NCBI RefSeq assembly: GCF_003206695.1
Contig: NZ_PZJN01000006.1
Coordinates: forward strand, 241,333 to 305,332
DNA: 64,000 nucleotides
Direction of reading: 5' to 3'
Source of the DNA: Salinicola halophyticus
GTDB taxonomy: Bacteria > Pseudomonadota > Gammaproteobacteria > Pseudomonadales > Halomonadaceae
Part shown: one piece after another, positions 9,828 to 18,691 of the stretch
Numbering within the stretch: the stretch's first letter is position 1
Layout: each line of letters begins with the position of its first letter
Notes under the pieces: generated by a model
Told to the model about the DNA's origin: nothing
The model's input: the letters and a program-made list of their open reading frames with translations, nothing else
Database searches by the model: none
Translations under genes and position numbers: made by a program

Positions 9828-11570
9828 TCAAGCCGGGAGCGGTGACGTCTTCTGTCGGGGAGCATCGGTGGCCGACCCCGCATGGTCGGGCTGGTCGGGC
9901 TCGGGCACGATGTCCGCCCCCCCAGCTGTCGGCTTCTGGTCTGGCGCCACGCTCGGCGGCGCCGTCAGTTTGAACGCATCGCAGCGCTCCTGCTGGCGTC
10001 GAGCACGGACATCCAGAGCCTGCGTTGCCTGCAGCGTTCTCGCGGCCAGCGTCACATTGCGCTGGGTTGCGGCGTCAATGGCACTGATGGCCTCATCGAC
10101 CTGGCGGATGCCATCGCGTTGCTGTTGGCAAGAGAGGGCGATGCCGTCCAGCAACTCACCGAGTTGTTGGCTGGAATGCACGGCGGTGGACAGGGTTTCG
10201 CCGGCCTGATTCAGGACGCGAGTGCCTTGCTGTACCTGGCGATGCGTTCCTTCGATCTGTTCGCGAATCGTTCCGGCAGCCTCGGCGGAGCTCGCCGAGA
10301 GGCGTCGGACTTCTTCGGCAACCACCGCGAATCCGCGGCCGTGTATGCCGGCGCGGGCCGCTTCTACCGACGCGTTGAGTGCCAGCAGGTTGGTCTGGAA
10401 AGTCAACGAATCGATCATGGTTATCACCTCCAGAGACGCCTCGGAGCGTGCTCTGGCAGCCTGCATCTCGCTGATCGCCGTCGAGACCTGTTCGCCGCTG
10501 GAATCGATCCAGCGCTGATTTTCGGCGGAAAGCGTTCGTCCATGATCCGCATGTTCCGCCGTGTGCGAGACGGTCGCGGTAATCTCTTCCATGCTGGCTG
10601 TCGTCTGTTGAAGCGCCTGGGCCTGGTGTTCGCTCTGATCGTTCAATGTATGGCTGGCCTGTGTCAGTTCGAGGGCGTCATCACGCAGGGCCCGGCTTTC
10701 CTGCTGCAACTGGGAAACCAGTTCCAGCAGCGACAGACGCATGGCATCGACACCGCTCTTGAGCTCTGACATTTCACGTACGCCATGGGGCGACAGACGC
10801 TGACTCAGATCACCTCGGGCGATATCGGCGCAATGGCGTCTCACGTCATCAAGCGGTCTCAGCAGCTGGCGTTGAAACAGATAGAAGACAAGCCCGACCA
10901 ACAGCAGGGCGATCATCGCCGTCGCCGGCAGTCCCAGCTCCAGGTAACGAACGTTGCGGTTCATGGCGGCAGCGCCTGCCGTCGCATTGGTTTTGGCGGC
11001 AGCCGTCAGCGTCGCGAGACTCGCATCCAGCGAGGCGGTCAATTCGTTGGCCTTCTGCACGTTGGCCTGATAGGCCGAGACATCCCACGCCTTGAGTGAA
11101 TCGAAGCTGGGTCGTATCCCTTCGTCGATCAGGGCATGAAAGCGGCTCGCGATGGCTTTATCCATTGAGACGCCATCATCTCTTGAGAAGCCATCGCCCG
11201 TGGAGATGCCATCGTCCGTTGAGACGCCATTGGTTGGCAGAGAACTTGTCTCGGTAAGCTCGGAAAGCCTTTGTTGGGCACGGTCGAACGTGGCTTCGGC
11301 CTGCGCCCAGGTCTTTTTGGCAGGTTTGACGCGCAGGCGATTGTAATCGGTTTGATAGCTGTCCAGCAGCACGCGGGTCTGCATTAACGCGGCATAGACT
11401 TCACGCGCGGTGCCGAGTTGAACGACGTTGAGGGCGTAGACCGAGTCGAAGGCATCTCTGGCTTGCTTCATCGCCAGGTAGCTGCCACCGCCGATCACCG
11501 ATATCAGCAGCGCGAACATGAGCAGCGTGGCGATAAGGCCGCCTCGAAGAGTAAGACGAAACGATTTCAT
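9828..11570 (-). CDS. Methyl-accepting chemotaxis protein
   Basis: This 580-residue chemoreceptor has membrane span 1 at about 8-32, a four-helix-bundle type periplasmic domain, and span 2 followed by a HAMP domain (LLRPLDDVRRHCADIARGDL). The cytoplasmic signalling domain has the highly conserved hairpin tip EVRRLSASSAEAAGTIREQI and upstream DSLTFQTNLLALNASVEAARA. The tail is short and has no obvious CheR-tethering pentapeptide. The ATG at 11570 replaces an upstream in-frame alternative because the transmembrane segment follows it directly. The periplasmic domain contains a short in-frame repeat (separate entry). The ligand is unknown. Confidence 0.93.
   Translation of the reverse strand: MKSFRLTLRGGLIATLLMFALLISVIGGGSYLAMKQARDAFDSVYALNVVQLGTAREVYAALMQTRVLLDSYQTDYNRLRVKPAKKTWAQAEATFDRAQQRLSELTETSSLPTNGVSTDDGISTGDGFSRDDGVSMDKAIASRFHALIDEGIRPSFDSLKAWDVSAYQANVQKANELTASLDASLATLTAAAKTNATAGAAAMNRNVRYLELGLPATAMIALLLVGLVFYLFQRQLLRPLDDVRRHCADIARGDLSQRLSPHGVREMSELKSGVDAMRLSLLELVSQLQQESRALRDDALELTQASHTLNDQSEHQAQALQQTTASMEEITATVSHTAEHADHGRTLSAENQRWIDSSGEQVSTAISEMQAARARSEASLEVITMIDSLTFQTNLLALNASVEAARAGIHGRGFAVVAEEVRRLSASSAEAAGTIREQIEGTHRQVQQGTRVLNQAGETLSTAVHSSQQLGELLDGIALSCQQQRDGIRQVDEAISAIDAATQRNVTLAARTLQATQALDVRARRQQERCDAFKLTAPPSVAPDQKPTAGGADIVPEPDQPDHAGSATDAPRQKTSPLPA
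11165..11236 (-). repeat. Four tandem 18-bp units inside the chemoreceptor gene
   Basis: Four units of 18 bp at 11165-11182, 11183-11200, 11201-11218 and 11219-11236 are each near ttgagacgccatc-n5. They encode six-residue repeats such as DDGVSM, GDGFSR and DDGIST in the periplasmic sensing domain. The in-frame period keeps the gene open whatever the copy number. Confidence 0.8.
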
Positions 11571-11759
11571 GACAACACGGACTCCCGGTGAATGCGCGCC
11601 GCCTGACGCGGCCTCGTGGGAGTCTGTATTGGTTGTGTCACAAAATGATGACAAAAGTTAACGTTTTAGCGGCTCCCCGTCACCCCGACGACTGCCGGCT
11701 CCCAGCCGTCAACGTTCGTCGTTACTCTATTTCTCACCGGGTTTATCACCCGGTTTTCC

Positions 11760-12662
11760 CTAGTCGTGTTTCCCATGGACACGTTTTTTATCGTCATCCG
11801 CTGACGTCTCATCGTCGTCGGGGGCATTCGGGTCCTGCGTTTCTTCATCGAGCCAGGAGCCGCAGAAGCGACAGTATTTGGCATCTTGCTCATGACCTTC
11901 ACGGCCGCAGCCGGGGCAGGCTTCCTCGGAATAGCGCTCGCGCTGGATCGAACGGATCACCTCGGCGGAGAAGACCCCGGTGGGGACGGCGATGATCGAG
12001 TAGCCCAGCACCATCATGAAAGCGGAGATGAATTGCCCTAGCGGCGTCACCGGGGCGATATCGCCGTAGCCGACCGTGGTCAGGGTGACGACCCCCCAGT
12101 ACATCGCCCGCGGCATGCTGGTGAAACCCGCCTCCGGCGGCTCGATCATATAGATGACGGAGCCGAAGATCGTGATGATCAGCAGTATGGTGGTCAAAAA
12201 CAGCAGGATCTTGCGCTGGCTGCGCTGCAGCGCTTCCACCAGCATGCGGCCCTCCCCGACGAACTCCATGAGCCGAAGCACACGAAAGACCCGCAGCACC
12301 CGCAAGACTCGCACCACCAGCAGCGACTGCGCGCCCGGTATGAAGAGAGCGAGCCAGGTGGGGAGGATCGCCAGCAGATCGAGAATGCCGTAGAAACTGC
12401 GCAGATAACGCAGCGGCCGGTCGAGACAGTAGAGCCTCAGGACCAGCTCCAGTGTGAAGATCAGCGTGAAGCCCCATTCCACCACATAGAAAATCTCGCC
12501 GTATCGCTGGTGTAGCCCTGGCACGCTGTCGAGGAAAACCGTCGCGACACTCACCAGAATCAGAGTGATCAGGGTGATGTCGAAGGCCTTGGCTAACGGG
12601 GTGTCGGATTCGAAGATGATCTGAAACAGCCGTTTGCGTAGCGATGAGCCGCCCGATTGCAT
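11760..12662 (-). CDS. Voltage-gated potassium channel with C-terminal zinc ribbon
   Basis: This 300-residue six-span ion channel shows an S1-S4 voltage-sensor region that includes an arginine-rich S4 (LLVVRVLRVLRVFRVLRLM, Arg at every third position) and a pore loop with the K+ selectivity filter TTVGYGD. After S6 the cytoplasmic tail carries CPGCGREGHEQD ... YCRFCG, a four-cysteine zinc-ribbon-like knuckle, then an acidic end. The ATG at 12662 (AGGA upstream) is preferred over an adjacent TTG. It probably carries K+ across the inner membrane in a voltage-dependent way; physiology is unknown. Confidence 0.93.
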   Translation of the reverse strand: MQSGGSSLRKRLFQIIFESDTPLAKAFDITLITLILVSVATVFLDSVPGLHQRYGEIFYVVEWGFTLIFTLELVLRLYCLDRPLRYLRSFYGILDLLAILPTWLALFIPGAQSLLVVRVLRVLRVFRVLRLMEFVGEGRMLVEALQRSQRKILLFLTTILLIITIFGSVIYMIEPPEAGFTSMPRAMYWGVVTLTTVGYGDIAPVTPLGQFISAFMMVLGYSIIAVPTGVFSAEVIRSIQRERYSEEACPGCGREGHEQDAKYCRFCGSWLDEETQDPNAPDDDETSADDDKKRVHGKHD

Positions 12663-12884
12663 CAATTGAGTTCCTGTCCTGGTGGCCGGCTACGCGATGA
12701 GACGCGTCCGATAATTCATTTAAATGACGTTCAATTTCCTGGCGCGGACGCCGATAATGCCAATAATACTTCGGGTTCGCCGAGGTCAGTCGACCGTCAG
12801 CCCGGGATGGGGCAGGGCTTAACGAGTCATTGCGAGTTTACAGTGTTACGCAAGGGCGTGACCTGACGCGAGGGTAGTCCTTCC

Positions 12885-13469
12885 ATGATCGGGTTGATTC
12901 AACGCGTTCTCATTGATCATGTCGAGAGCCACTACGGTGAAGCCGCCGTGGATCGGATCGCGGCCCAAGCCGGTGTGTCGTCGCCGGGACGGCGTATCGA
13001 TACGGATTACGACGATGCCGACACGCTCGCGTTCTTCGAGGCCGCCGGCGATTATCTCGAGCTCCACCATGAGGCGTTGATGACCCTGTATGCCGATCTG
13101 TTTATCAACTGGACGCGTCGACACTACCCCATGTTCTTCTCGATGGCCGATTCGGCGCAAGCTTTCCTCGGCCGACAGCCGGCCATTCATGCCTCGCTCG
13201 GCGCCGGTATTCGTGATCCCGACCTGCGTAGCCGGGTGAACGACAAGTTCCGGGTCGTCGACCAAAGCGAGGGCGCTCTGATTGTCGAGTATCGCTCGGC
13301 CAACGGGCTCTGTTCGCTCTATCGTGCGCTGTTCGCGCGCGTGCTCGCAGAGTACGCGCAGTCCGGCGAGCTCGCGGAGACCCGCTGTCGGCATCGCGGT
13401 GACGACTGCTGCCGCTTCGAAATGACGTTCGCGACCGGGCCGGGATCACTGTCAGGGAGCGTGGCATGA
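12885..13469 (+). CDS. H-NOX (haem NO-binding) domain protein, atypical
   Basis: This 194-residue protein resembles the HNOB/H-NOX family of haem-based NO or O2 sensors. It starts with the helix MIGLIQRVLIDHVESHYG. His102 (RQPAIHASLGAG) falls exactly where the proximal haem ligand of characterised H-NOX proteins lies, and the core helices and the C-terminal LIVEYRS ... LYRALFARVLAEYA follow. The usual YxSxR haem-propionate motif reads Y136-R-S138-A-N140, so the arginine is replaced. The end carries a Cys cluster (TRCRHRGDDCCRF). It overlaps the following EAL gene by 4 bp (ATGA), the classic partner arrangement for H-NOX regulation of cyclic-di-GMP. Confidence 0.72.
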   Translation: MIGLIQRVLIDHVESHYGEAAVDRIAAQAGVSSPGRRIDTDYDDADTLAFFEAAGDYLELHHEALMTLYADLFINWTRRHYPMFFSMADSAQAFLGRQPAIHASLGAGIRDPDLRSRVNDKFRVVDQSEGALIVEYRSANGLCSLYRALFARVLAEYAQSGELAETRCRHRGDDCCRFEMTFATGPGSLSGSVA

Positions 13470-15412
13470 GCGAGGCCTCCTCGACTGTGACGGATGACCG
13501 TGAACGTCGTCTGATCGCGCAGGTCGACTCCATCAGCAATCAGCTGTGTCAGGCGGTGGACGGCGGTTTCGAGTTCCATGTCCACACCGATAGTGACGAG
13601 ATCGCGCTGCAGAAACTGGCCCAGCTCAATAATTTCGTGCTCGATTCGGTACGGCGGACGATCCGGGATCTTCAGGCATCCCGGGACGAGCTCGAAATCC
13701 GCGTCGACGAACGCACCCAGCGACTCAATCTGGTGCTGACCGCCACCAACGACGGGGTGTGGGAATGGGACATCGACAGCGGCAACATCACCCTGTCCCA
13801 GCGCTGGTCGAGCATGCTGGGACTGCCACTTGAGGGCGGCCAGCGCGGTCTCGATGATTGGCTATCGCGGATTCACGACGATGACCGCGCCGAGGTCCAA
13901 CGATCGCTCTACCAGCATCTCGATGGACTGACGTCAGCAGTCAATGTGGAGTACCGCATTCGCGATGCCCGGGATGCCTGGCGCATGGTGCTGTGTCGAG
14001 GGCTGTGCCAGCGCAACGGCGATGGCGTGGCCATCCGCATGGCCGGCACCCAGACCGATACCACGGAACAGCGGCTCGTCGACCCGTTGACGCGGCTGCC
14101 CAACGGCGCCTATCTCGATCTGCTGCTGCAGGGCCGACTGGCGCGAATACCCTTCGCAGCGATGGCACTGGTCAAGTTTCAGCTGCTCAACGTGGCATCG
14201 CTGTTCGATGGTGTCGCGGTCGATATCGCCGTCGCCGCGCTGCGAGGCCTGGTACAGCGAATGCGCCGCCAGTTGCCCCCGAAGGTGGCGTTGATCGCGC
14301 TGCCGGAACACACCTTCGCGATGATTTTCGAAACTGATGCGGCAGACCGGTTGAACGACGCGCTGGAACCTCTCGAGGCGCTGCTTGCACAGCCGGTGGA
14401 GATCGACGGCCAGCAGGTCTGGTTGTCGCATGTCAGCGGAATTGCAGCATTGAACCCGGCCGAGCCGGTGAGTGTCGACGAATGGCGCCATCGATCGCGT
14501 CTGGCGCTGGCCAACGCGCGGCTGTCGGGTGTCGGCTCCCGGCGCTACTACAGTGAGTCGCTCCGCCATTGGGAGCGTCAGACGAGTCACGCGGAGCAGC
14601 TGATTCGTGGCGCGCTGGCGACCCGCGGCGTGCGTTGTTTCGTGCAACCGATCGTCGACGCCACGACCGGCGAGGTTCGCTGCTTCGAAGCGTTGATGCG
14701 CTTGCGCGAGCCGAACGAAGGCATCGTCGCACCGGTCAGCTTCATCGAGGTCGCGGAACGCTCGGGATTGATCGCCCCGCTGTGGGAGATGCTGATGGAG
14801 CAGGCGCTGCCGATGCTCAAGGACGAAGCTATCTGCGAGCGCTTCGGCGACAGCTTCTCGCTGAGCGTCAATCTTTCGCCCCGGCAACTGATGGACCCCC
14901 ATCTGCTCGACACCATGATCGCGATACTCTCGCGCCACGGCGTGTCCCCCCGTCGGCTACAGATCGAAGTGACCGAGACTTCGGTGCTCAGCGACCCGGC
15001 CAGGGCGTTCCGTATCCTGGACCGGATCCGGGGTGCCGGCATCAGCGTGGCGCTGGACGATTTCGGCAGCGGTTACTCGTCGCTGGCGCAATTGACCTCG
15101 ATGCCGATGGACACGGTCAAGATCGACCGCGAGCTGGTCATGAACGTCAGCACGTTGCCGCGCAAGCGTCATGTGCTGTCGGCGGTGATCGCCCTGTGCC
15201 AACGCCTCGACTACCGCATCGTCGTGGAAGGCGTCGAAGAGCGCGAAACCCTGAACATCCTGTGTGACTGGGGGGTCACCGATATTCAGGGCTATCTCTA
15301 TTCCCGTCCGTTACCGCTGGATCGGCTGGTCGTGGATTTCTCGCCCCCCAGGCCTTGTCGCGTCAGGGGGGCGGGTCGTGCCGCCAGTGGCTCGTCGTTG
15401 CCGGCAGCTTGA
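13466..15412 (+). CDS. PAS/degenerate GGDEF/EAL cyclic-di-GMP phosphodiesterase
   Basis: This 648-residue cytoplasmic protein has an N-terminal coiled segment (about 10-85, ending DELEIRVDERTQRL), a PAS domain (LVLTATNDGVWEWDID ... TDTTEQR), a diguanylate-cyclase-like domain and a C-terminal EAL domain. The GGDEF domain keeps the entry motif DPLTRLPNGAYLDLLL but lacks a recognisable GGDEF active-site motif, so it is probably inactive. The EAL domain has CFEALMRL, VNLSPRQL, ETSVLSD, LDDFGSGYSSLAQL, KIDRELV and VEGVE, so phosphodiesterase activity is expected. It is translationally coupled to the H-NOX-like gene upstream, suggesting haem-gas control. Confidence 0.92.
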   Translation: MSEASSTVTDDRERRLIAQVDSISNQLCQAVDGGFEFHVHTDSDEIALQKLAQLNNFVLDSVRRTIRDLQASRDELEIRVDERTQRLNLVLTATNDGVWEWDIDSGNITLSQRWSSMLGLPLEGGQRGLDDWLSRIHDDDRAEVQRSLYQHLDGLTSAVNVEYRIRDARDAWRMVLCRGLCQRNGDGVAIRMAGTQTDTTEQRLVDPLTRLPNGAYLDLLLQGRLARIPFAAMALVKFQLLNVASLFDGVAVDIAVAALRGLVQRMRRQLPPKVALIALPEHTFAMIFETDAADRLNDALEPLEALLAQPVEIDGQQVWLSHVSGIAALNPAEPVSVDEWRHRSRLALANARLSGVGSRRYYSESLRHWERQTSHAEQLIRGALATRGVRCFVQPIVDATTGEVRCFEALMRLREPNEGIVAPVSFIEVAERSGLIAPLWEMLMEQALPMLKDEAICERFGDSFSLSVNLSPRQLMDPHLLDTMIAILSRHGVSPRRLQIEVTETSVLSDPARAFRILDRIRGAGISVALDDFGSGYSSLAQLTSMPMDTVKIDRELVMNVSTLPRKRHVLSAVIALCQRLDYRIVVEGVEERETLNILCDWGVTDIQGYLYSRPLPLDRLVVDFSPPRPCRVRGAGRAASGSSLPAA

Positions 15413-15447
15413 ATCCTATCCCGCCTTGGCGCCGCCTTGGCGCAACG

Positions 15448-16350
15448 TCAAGCACCTTCATGTCTGAGAAGCAGCCAGTCCTGCCCGCGCCAGGGAACGA
15501 CGCCCTGACCCAGATCCGCCAGAATTCGTTCGGCCGCCTCGATGCGTTCGTCATGCTCCCGGTGCGGGGCACTCCGCCGCGTTTTCCATTGCTGAACGAG
15601 CCGATCGCAACGGTCTCTGGCGCTGGCGAGCCAGGCGGGGTGCTGGCTGTCCTGCCAGTTGTCGATGGCGTCGATCAGGGCGTCCACCGAAACCGTCTCG
15701 ATGACGATTGGCGCGGGCCAACCGCTGCCCAGGCAGCCGGCGCGGCTGGCCTTGCTGTGGTTGGCCGGACGCGCCGGTAGCGTCGTGGCGTCTGGTGCCG
15801 AGGGTTCGCACAGGCGCTGCGCCAGTGCCCACAGTTGCTCCGGACGACCGTGTTTGAGCTCGAGTTCGAGCTCGCAGATCGGCAGGCGGGCATCGCCGGC
15901 GTGAATGGAGCCCTGGTCCAGCGCAATTTCGATATCGCTGCCGTCGATCCGGTAACGCCATAGCCGGCGCTCGAAGTCGGTGGTGAAGACCGGGCGTAGC
16001 GTCTCCAGATCCAGTCCGCAAAGGGCGGGGTGGTCGAGTTCGCGAAGTCCGTTCAAATCGAGACCGGCGGCATTGCACGCGGCGTTGTCGATCGACCACT
16101 CCCACTCGCCGCGGCTCGACAGGCCCCCTTGGCTTTCGGCCGCGCTCTTCAAGGTCTGCAAACGGCGATCGCCTTGCCGGCGAACCCGCAATGCGACGCG
16201 ACGCGACTGCAGGATTCCCTCGGCGGTGTCGTAATACTGATTTCCCAGCGTGACCGTTTGCGATGCCAGCGTCTTGAGTAGCGGGTGACCCATGAGTTGC
16301 GCGGGGCCCTGGGGCGACAGCGCCAGTTTGAGTTCGATTTCGTCGCTCAT
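15448..16350 (-). CDS. CYTH domain protein (inorganic triphosphatase-like)
   Basis: This 300-residue protein starts MSDEIELKLAL, the EIELK signature of CYTH-fold tunnel enzymes. It continues with YYDTAEGILQSRRVALRVRR, GEWEWSID and a strongly charged ELELKHGR strand. Family members hydrolyse inorganic triphosphate (YgiF) or act on other triphosphates. The C-terminal region after about 200 looks like a divergent helical extension, possibly a shortened CHAD-like part. The ATG at 16350 has GGAG nine bases upstream, and an extra 30 in-frame residues upstream were rejected. It converges on the EAL gene and is divergent from the phosphate genes. Confidence 0.82.
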   Translation of the reverse strand: MSDEIELKLALSPQGPAQLMGHPLLKTLASQTVTLGNQYYDTAEGILQSRRVALRVRRQGDRRLQTLKSAAESQGGLSSRGEWEWSIDNAACNAAGLDLNGLRELDHPALCGLDLETLRPVFTTDFERRLWRYRIDGSDIEIALDQGSIHAGDARLPICELELELKHGRPEQLWALAQRLCEPSAPDATTLPARPANHSKASRAGCLGSGWPAPIVIETVSVDALIDAIDNWQDSQHPAWLASARDRCDRLVQQWKTRRSAPHREHDERIEAAERILADLGQGVVPWRGQDWLLLRHEGA

Positions 16351-16500
16351 GCATGCTCCGGCAGTGGCTGTCTGATTTGAATGTAGGGCAGAAGTTATCG
16401 CGACAGGACCTACCTCTGCCATGATGGATTCTGGCGTCATGGCGGCATAGGGTGATGTCTCGAATCGAAGACAGATGGTGGACGCTCATGTGAATTTTTC

Positions 16501-16529
16501 ATGACGCATACTGGCGCAATCATTATACT
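16501..16529 (+). promoter_or_regulatory. Likely sigma-70 promoter of the DUF47-PiT operon
   Basis: -35 ATGACG (16501-16506), 17-bp spacer, -10 TATACT (16524-16529). It lies 37 bp before the DUF47 start. No clear Pho box was seen. Confidence 0.5.
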
Positions 16530-16565
16530 GACGCCGCCACTTCCAACGCATCCAGGCCACGCTTT

Positions 16566-17246
16566 ATGGTGAGTACCAACCCGTTCTCCGCGCTGTTCGG
16601 ACGGTCGCCGTTCCAGCCGCTACTGGCTCATATCGTCAAGACCAGTGAATGTGCCGGTCAGCTGTTGCCGTTTTTCGATGCCGCGCTGGGTGGCGACTGG
16701 GACGAGGCGCGCAAACACCGCGAGACGATAACCCGGCTCGAGCACGAGGCGGACGAGCTCAAGACGCAGCTGCGTCTCAACCTGCCCAACACCATGTTCC
16801 TGCCGGTCTCGCGTTCCGACCTGCTGGAGCTGATCAGCGTTCAGGACAAGATCGCCAACAAGGCCCGCGACATCACCGGGATCATGTTGGGGCGTAACAT
16901 GAGCATCCCCGAGCCGCTGGCGGAGCCGATGCGCGACTATCTGCGTACCGCCGTGGAGACCGTCGACCAGGCGCGCAAGGCGCTCGAAGAGCTCGAGGAT
17001 CTGCTCGAATCCGGCTTCGGTCGCAATGTCTCGGACGTCATGCACGAACTGATCAAGGAACTCCACGATCTCGAGCACAAGGCCGACGACCAGCAGATCG
17101 ACATTCGTCGCCGGCTGTTCCAGCTCGAGTCGGAGCTGCCGCCGGTCGATGTCATCTTCCTCTATAAAATCATCGAATGGATCGGTGAACTGTCCGACCG
17201 CGCCGAGCGCGTGGGCAGCCGCCTGCAAATACTGACGGCCCGCTGA
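16566..17246 (+). CDS. DUF47/TIGR00153 PhoU-like phosphate transport regulator
   Basis: This 226-residue all-helical protein has the PhoU-like DUF47 pattern: an N-terminal SALFGRSPFQPLL segment, ITRLEHEADELKTQL, FLPVSRSDLLELISVQDKIANKARD, and the C-terminal half repeat ELHDLEHKADDQQIDIRRRLF. Such proteins sit next to PiT transporters and are thought to modulate them. Here pit follows after 55 bp on the same strand, so the two form one phosphate-uptake unit. Confidence 0.93.
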   Translation: MVSTNPFSALFGRSPFQPLLAHIVKTSECAGQLLPFFDAALGGDWDEARKHRETITRLEHEADELKTQLRLNLPNTMFLPVSRSDLLELISVQDKIANKARDITGIMLGRNMSIPEPLAEPMRDYLRTAVETVDQARKALEELEDLLESGFGRNVSDVMHELIKELHDLEHKADDQQIDIRRRLFQLESELPPVDVIFLYKIIEWIGELSDRAERVGSRLQILTAR

Positions 17247-17301
17247 TTGCGGGTCTTCGCCATTCTACGCCTTCGTCACGCCACTCAAGCGAACAGAGCC
17301 T

Positions 17302-18570
17302 ATGTCCATCATTGCGCAACACGGTGATGTCTTCATCATTCTCGCCTGTGTCTTCGGCTTTTTCATGGCATGGGGAGTTGGTGCCAACGATGTCGCCAAC
17401 GCCATGGGAACCTCGGTCGGCTCCAAGGCGATCACCATCAAGCAGGCGATCATCATTGCGGTGATCTTCGAGTTTCTCGGCGCCTGGCTGGCCGGCGGGC
17501 AGGTCACCGAAACGATCCGCAAGGGCATCATCGATCCCGCGCTGCTCGAGAACGATCCGCAGATGCTGGTCTACGGCATGCTGGCGTCGCTGCTGGCGGC
17601 CGGTTCCTGGCTGATGATCGCCTCGTTCAAGGGCTGGCCGGTCTCCACCACGCACTCGATCGTCGGCGCCATCGTCGGCTTTGCGGTGGCGGGGCTGGGC
17701 GTCCAGTCGGTCAACTGGGGATCGGTGGGCACGATCGCGCTGAGCTGGATTACCTCGCCGCTGATCGCGGGCGTGTTCGCGTTCATGCTGTTCCGCTCCG
17801 TGCAGGTACTGATCTTCGACAGTCCCGATCCGTTCGCGGCCGCCAAGCGCTATGTGCCGGGCTACATCTTCCTGGTCGGCTTCATCGTCTCGATGGTAAC
17901 GCTGGTCAAGGGGCTGTCCCATGTGGGCCTGCATCTGAGCTTCGGTGAAAGTCTGCTGCTGGCGGTGGCGTTCGGCGTGGTGATCATGATGTTCGGCCTG
18001 CTGCTGGAGAACCGGATCAACCGCGGTGATCGGCGGGCCCGCAGCAATTACGACTTCTCCAGTGTGGAGCGCATCTTCGGCGTGCTGATGATGTTCACCG
18101 CCTGCGCCATGGCCTTCGCCCACGGCTCGAACGACGTCGCCAACGCGGTCGGCCCGCTGGCGGCCGTGATCAGCGTGGTCGAAAACGGCGGCGGCGTCTC
18201 CGGCGCGGCGGCGATGCCGTGGTGGGTATTGGTACTCGGCGGCGGCGGGATCGTGGTCGGTCTCGTCACCTACGGCCACAAGGTCATCGCCACCGTGGGT
18301 ACCGGAATCACCGAACTGACGCCGAGCCGCGGTTTCGCCGCGACGCTCTCCGCCGCTTCCACCGTCGTGCTGGCTTCCGGCACCGGCCTGCCGATCTCGA
18401 CCACGCATACGCTGGTCGGTGCCGTGCTCGGCGTGGGCCTGGCCCGCGGCATGGCCGCGCTCAATCTGCGCGTGCTCGGCTCGATCGTGCTGTCGTGGCT
18501 GATCACGCTACCGGCGGGCGCGCTGCTCTCCATTGCCTTTTTCTTCATGTTCAAGGGCATGTTCGGCTAG
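17302..18570 (+). CDS. pit: PiT family inorganic phosphate transporter
   Basis: This 422-residue inner-membrane permease has the two signature repeats of the PiT family, GANDVANAMGTSVGSKAIT near residue 27 and HGSNDVANAVGPLAAV near residue 274, each followed by an STTHSIVGA or STTHTLVGAVLG element. It imports metal-phosphate using the proton or sodium gradient. About ten hydrophobic segments can be counted, and length and repeat symmetry indicate an intact gene. It is co-directional with the PhoU-like DUF47 gene just upstream. Confidence 0.95.
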   Translation: MSIIAQHGDVFIILACVFGFFMAWGVGANDVANAMGTSVGSKAITIKQAIIIAVIFEFLGAWLAGGQVTETIRKGIIDPALLENDPQMLVYGMLASLLAAGSWLMIASFKGWPVSTTHSIVGAIVGFAVAGLGVQSVNWGSVGTIALSWITSPLIAGVFAFMLFRSVQVLIFDSPDPFAAAKRYVPGYIFLVGFIVSMVTLVKGLSHVGLHLSFGESLLLAVAFGVVIMMFGLLLENRINRGDRRARSNYDFSSVERIFGVLMMFTACAMAFAHGSNDVANAVGPLAAVISVVENGGGVSGAAAMPWWVLVLGGGGIVVGLVTYGHKVIATVGTGITELTPSRGFAATLSAASTVVLASGTGLPISTTHTLVGAVLGVGLARGMAALNLRVLGSIVLSWLITLPAGALLSIAFFFMFKGMFG

Positions 18571-18691
18571 ATTCGCCGGATTCGACGCCGGCCCGAAACC
18601 GCCGGTGGCGGTCTACCGGCTTGAAGACGCTCTGGTATAGTTGAGGCGGACCCCATTCACGTCTTTGTCTCATAGCCGGAGCGTCAACCTC

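Noticed and set aside
15551-16489. 312-residue minus-strand open frame
   Set aside because: It is an out-of-frame shadow of the CYTH gene with an arginine/proline-rich product typical of GC-rich DNA.
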